Shown here piece by piece: positions 61,087 to 64,000 of a DNA stretch of 64,000 nt. The stretch lies in NCBI RefSeq assembly GCF_017591435.1, contig NC_059268.1, positions 12,794,184 to 12,858,183 on the forward strand, in the 5' to 3' direction. Source of the stretch: Portunus trituberculatus. Taxonomy: Eukaryota > Arthropoda > Malacostraca > Decapoda > Portunidae. The stretch's first letter is position 1, and the number at the start of each line of letters is the position of its first letter. The notes under the pieces were generated by a model, which saw only the letters and a program-made list of their open reading frames with translations, was not told where the DNA came from and ran no database searches. Made by a program: the position numbers and the translations under genes.

Positions 61087-62185
61087 CTGAAAATAAAGAA
61101 TATAAGTAAAATCTGAAATAAAATACAGCTACAGTAATTTCTGGTAAGAGAGAGTTAATAAGCAAACATGTGAATATACCTTCTAACACAAGTGAATGAT
61201 GTTCTGTCAAAGTACTTTTAAGACACTTGGAATGAATATGAAAGCTGAAATTACACATTTACCAATGTAAGTCAGATTTGTGGATAACTTGGACTGGCCT
61301 TCCCCACCATTTGGTCTGACTTTTACCTATACTCTTCCACTTCTGTTAAAACATTTGCAATCATATTAATAAGATTAAAAAATATCAACACTGCATCAAC
61401 CCATTTCTAATAGCACTTTTTCTAAATCTTGCTCCAAACAAGTGTCATTTGAATAAACAGTATGTGTGCATTACTGTCCACCACATCGTTATCATATAAT
61501 GTATAACAGTACAGAGCTGACAAACATCTTTCCTAGAGGGAAAAACCAAGGTTTTTTCTATTAGATCTAATGATGAAAATCCAAAATTTGATACCAATGC
61601 ACTATTAGTGTCTGAATAATTAAACATAACACAGGAATACTAAAAAGAGCTAGTCTCTCATAACTTATGGAACACACATTACTACTAAATTACAAATCCA
61701 ATGATTGTTAAACTTTCAAGACATGGGCAACTGAACACTGTCTTTTCACTAGTTGCTAAATCATGTACAAGACACAATTCAGGTTAATGAAATAAGACCA
61801 TGACACAATCAAATGGAATGAGACAGACACACACACACCTATTCCCAATCTTAGTAAAAGTATGCACCTTCCAACATACTTCATCTTGCTTGGGTATTAA
61901 TCTATGGGAGCCTAGTAAGGAGCATATGTACTTCACATACACCTTAAAACTACTCCCACAATCAAATATCAAATCCAGAGCATATCTACAAGTAATATAA
62001 GCCATGCAAATATCACACCATACCTATTAAAGCACATTAGAACATCAAGAAAAATCACTAATGGTTTATCTAGTACCATATCCCTCAAAATACACACTAT
62101 ATTAATGGAATACATCCATCTTGAAGGATACCCTCACTGCTACTCTGCTGGACTATCATTATGCCAAATAGTGCTATAATGAATA
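61087..62185. other. CHEK1 intron sequence, no feature seen
   Basis: AT-rich sequence upstream (in gene sense) of the first CHEK1 exon in the window. No kinase exon, repeat or RNA gene was recognised. Confidence 0.5.
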
Positions 62186-63540
62186 TAGTCAACTTTCCAT
62201 TAGTGCAAGTTTGAATAACACGATTTGATACTTAAGGAGATACAATTAAATAATGTGATTTATTTAATTTAACGTGGTTTAACACAACGATGTCATGCGC
62301 ACCCACACTGCTTCTGACGAGAACTGCAATAAGATGCTCTGGACTTCCATATATATTTTGTATGGATATTATTTAATTTCTTGACCTAAATGCAGGAACA
62401 GGTTTGTTTTACATTGCCAAGAAATGTAGTTAAGTTAGACTGGGCTAGAATGGGGTTGGTATTGGCAGTGTTGAAAACCCATCCAGTTATGTAACAATAG
62501 TTTGCTCTGGTGTGTATATATGGTCTGGAATAACAGCATCCAAGTTTCCTTCAATCTCCACAGAGGAGTGATTTAAACAAATCGAGAAGACTGTAATCAC
62601 TGAAAAGAAGTACAGGTAACCCTTGATTTATGTGTATTTAATTTATGCGTTTTTGTTAATACGGGACTGAAAAAAACATTATAATTAATTAAATTTGCGC
62701 AATCGGTTTGCTTGTATGCAATTTGGCCCAAACACATTTTCAAACTGATCGCCAGATGCAATTTCAAACTGCGCGCCAGAAAGTGAACAGCTACGGCGAG
62801 TGCTTGTGAGGGGTGAAGACATTGGCGTCCTGCATTTTTTTTTTTTTTACTAGTGTTTACTTTTATACTGTGGGGTTATCTTTGATAAGTGGATTTTTGA
62901 TAAAGTGGAAAAGCTCAGAGGAAGATGGTGACTGACTGTGGTTTGAGTGGTGAAGGCAGTGACGCAGTGAGTGTTGCGTTTACGTATTCTTTGTTTTGTT
63001 GTTTTCTCTTATTATTTTTTGCTTTTCCCTTTACTTTAAATACACTTCTAGTATTTAGAATCGTAAATAATAAAAACATGTTAATTTAGCCAAATAAAGT
63101 ATTTTGTGCAAATTTTGGGGGACCACATCCCACATCCCCCAATTATCTATTGTTTCTTATGGGAATTGCAAGTTAGTTTTACGCGAATTCTGATATACGC
63201 GATGCCTCTTGGAATGATTCTATCGAGTAACTCGAGTTACCTGTATTAGATTGCTATGCTAGAGGAGAGAAGACCTCGATGATTGTCCATGCGATGTGAC
63301 TAGGGTAGAGCACATTGCATACCATCACAGCTAATAAAACAAGAACATCTTCTTTGTGACCAAGTGATGTATCTTTTTTTTGAGTAACAGAATCCCCAAA
63401 ATAGGCAAACTTTAACAGTGGCCAGGGAACATAATCCCCCATTACCACTGTCTTCTAAGGGAAAATTATGTTTGAATAGAGCGATTTTGAATAACGTGAC
63501 GTCTCCAAAAATGTAAACCTAGCATTAATCGAATTGACTG
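62186..63540. mobile_element. Tigger-like MITE interrupted by another (outer element)
   Basis: The left end TAGTCAACTTTCCATTAGTG (after TA at 62184) and the reverse complement of the right end (CAGTCAATTCGATTAATGC, before TA at 63541) form an imperfect inverted repeat. Inner parts match as AATAACACG and AATAACGTGACG. The element is split by the one at 62613-63243. Confidence 0.5.
62613..63243. mobile_element. Tigger-like MITE, 631 bp (inner element)
   Basis: Ends CAGGTAACCCTTG and CGAGTTACCTG between TA dinucleotides (62611-62612 and 63244-63245). Subterminal TTTATGCG and ACGCGAATTCTG resemble Tigger-type ends. It has no transposase ORF. Confidence 0.65.
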
Positions 63541-64000
63541 TATTTTGGATATTTATCTGATGTAAATACCACACTAAATATTATTTGTAGGGCAAAGAAC
63601 CACCTGAATTTAGCACAGACTTGATTACATGGCTACAGTGAAATGCTCCTTTTACAAATTAACCACAAACTCTCTTCCTAATGTTGGCAGTTAAATACCA
63701 CTTAAATCAATGAATAAATAACATGGATATAATGTTTCATTTCAAATTCAGTAAAGCTGAAGTCCATGCTTCATTGAGTATAAGCTGAACAATAATTTTT
63801 ACGGGGACCGTCCGATTAGGTTTAAAAAAAATAGAAAATAAAGAGGTACATGGATAATATTTTTCTGACTGATAGATGACTATTACACGACGTTAGTTTA
63901 GTAGTTACAAGCGAGTCGAAGCATAAGTAGCTCCATGAAAAATAAAAAAGCATTTTTTTAAAAGAACATTTTTCCCATAAACTTTGTCACCGGAAGGCAG
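63541..64000. other. Right-edge sequence, no feature seen
   Basis: AT-rich sequence, presumably still CHEK1 intron. No exon or repeat was recognised. Confidence 0.4.

Noticed and set aside
63254..63448. Minus-strand ORF as an upstream CHEK1 exon
   Set aside because: It has no kinase motif (no HRD, DFG or glycine loop) and straddles the end of the MITE.

Overview
The window reads as nuclear DNA of an arthropod, most likely a decapod crustacean (inference). The grounds are split genes with GT/AG introns and clear animal orthologs, very long dinucleotide microsatellites every few kb, tRNA-Val-derived SINEs ending in (AC)n, many kinds of DNA transposon, RTE-like and CR1/jockey-like LINE fragments, and a short interstitial run of the arthropod telomere motif (TTAGG). 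No bacterial, viral or CRISPR signal was seen.

Layout. 1-14.9 kb is almost gene-free and microsatellite-rich; the only gene hint is a possible minus-strand first coding exon near 2.9 kb. 14.9-29.6 kb holds two adjacent DPH5 (diphthine methyl ester synthase) paralogs on the plus strand. DPH5a has five coding exons (297 aa). DPH5b has a 28-nt first exon and one long exon (267 aa). The DPH5a stop and the DPH5b start overlap as ATGA at 24207-24210. Their introns carry a hAT-like element, a Tigger-like MITE, a 2.73-kb transposon whose ORF looks like an XPG/FEN1-type nuclease, and an RTE-like LINE that was itself split by a piggyBac. 29.6-32.5 kb is a long polypyrimidine tract followed by four SINEs in a row.

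32.8-45.4 kb on the minus strand is a complete 17-exon COG4 gene (756 aa), subunit 4 of the Golgi tethering complex COG. Its introns hold a LINE tail, a piggyBac derivative, a Harbinger-like MITE and two abutting near-perfect palindromes. 47.9-48.6 kb holds a single-exon gene for an unrecognised secreted-type protein of 221 aa. 49.5-51.3 kb is a repeat island framed by a long inverted repeat. 53.4-54.8 kb (minus) is a two-exon DNAJC30-like mitochondrial J protein. 57.7-61.1 kb (minus) is the 3' part of CHEK1 (checkpoint kinase 1): kinase C-lobe end, SQ regulatory region and KA1 domain. Its 5' exons lie beyond the right edge or were not recognised. The last 2 kb is a MITE nested in another MITE.

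The genes are housekeeping functions without an obvious shared pathway: translation-factor modification, Golgi traffic, mitochondrial chaperoning and the DNA-damage checkpoint. The two most unusual items are the overlapping DPH5 pair, which looks like a dicistronic transcription unit, and the TIR-flanked element that carries an XPG-like nuclease ORF instead of a recognisable DDE transposase. Exon models were assembled by eye from conserved protein sequence and splice signals. They were checked for phase at every junction but not against RNA.
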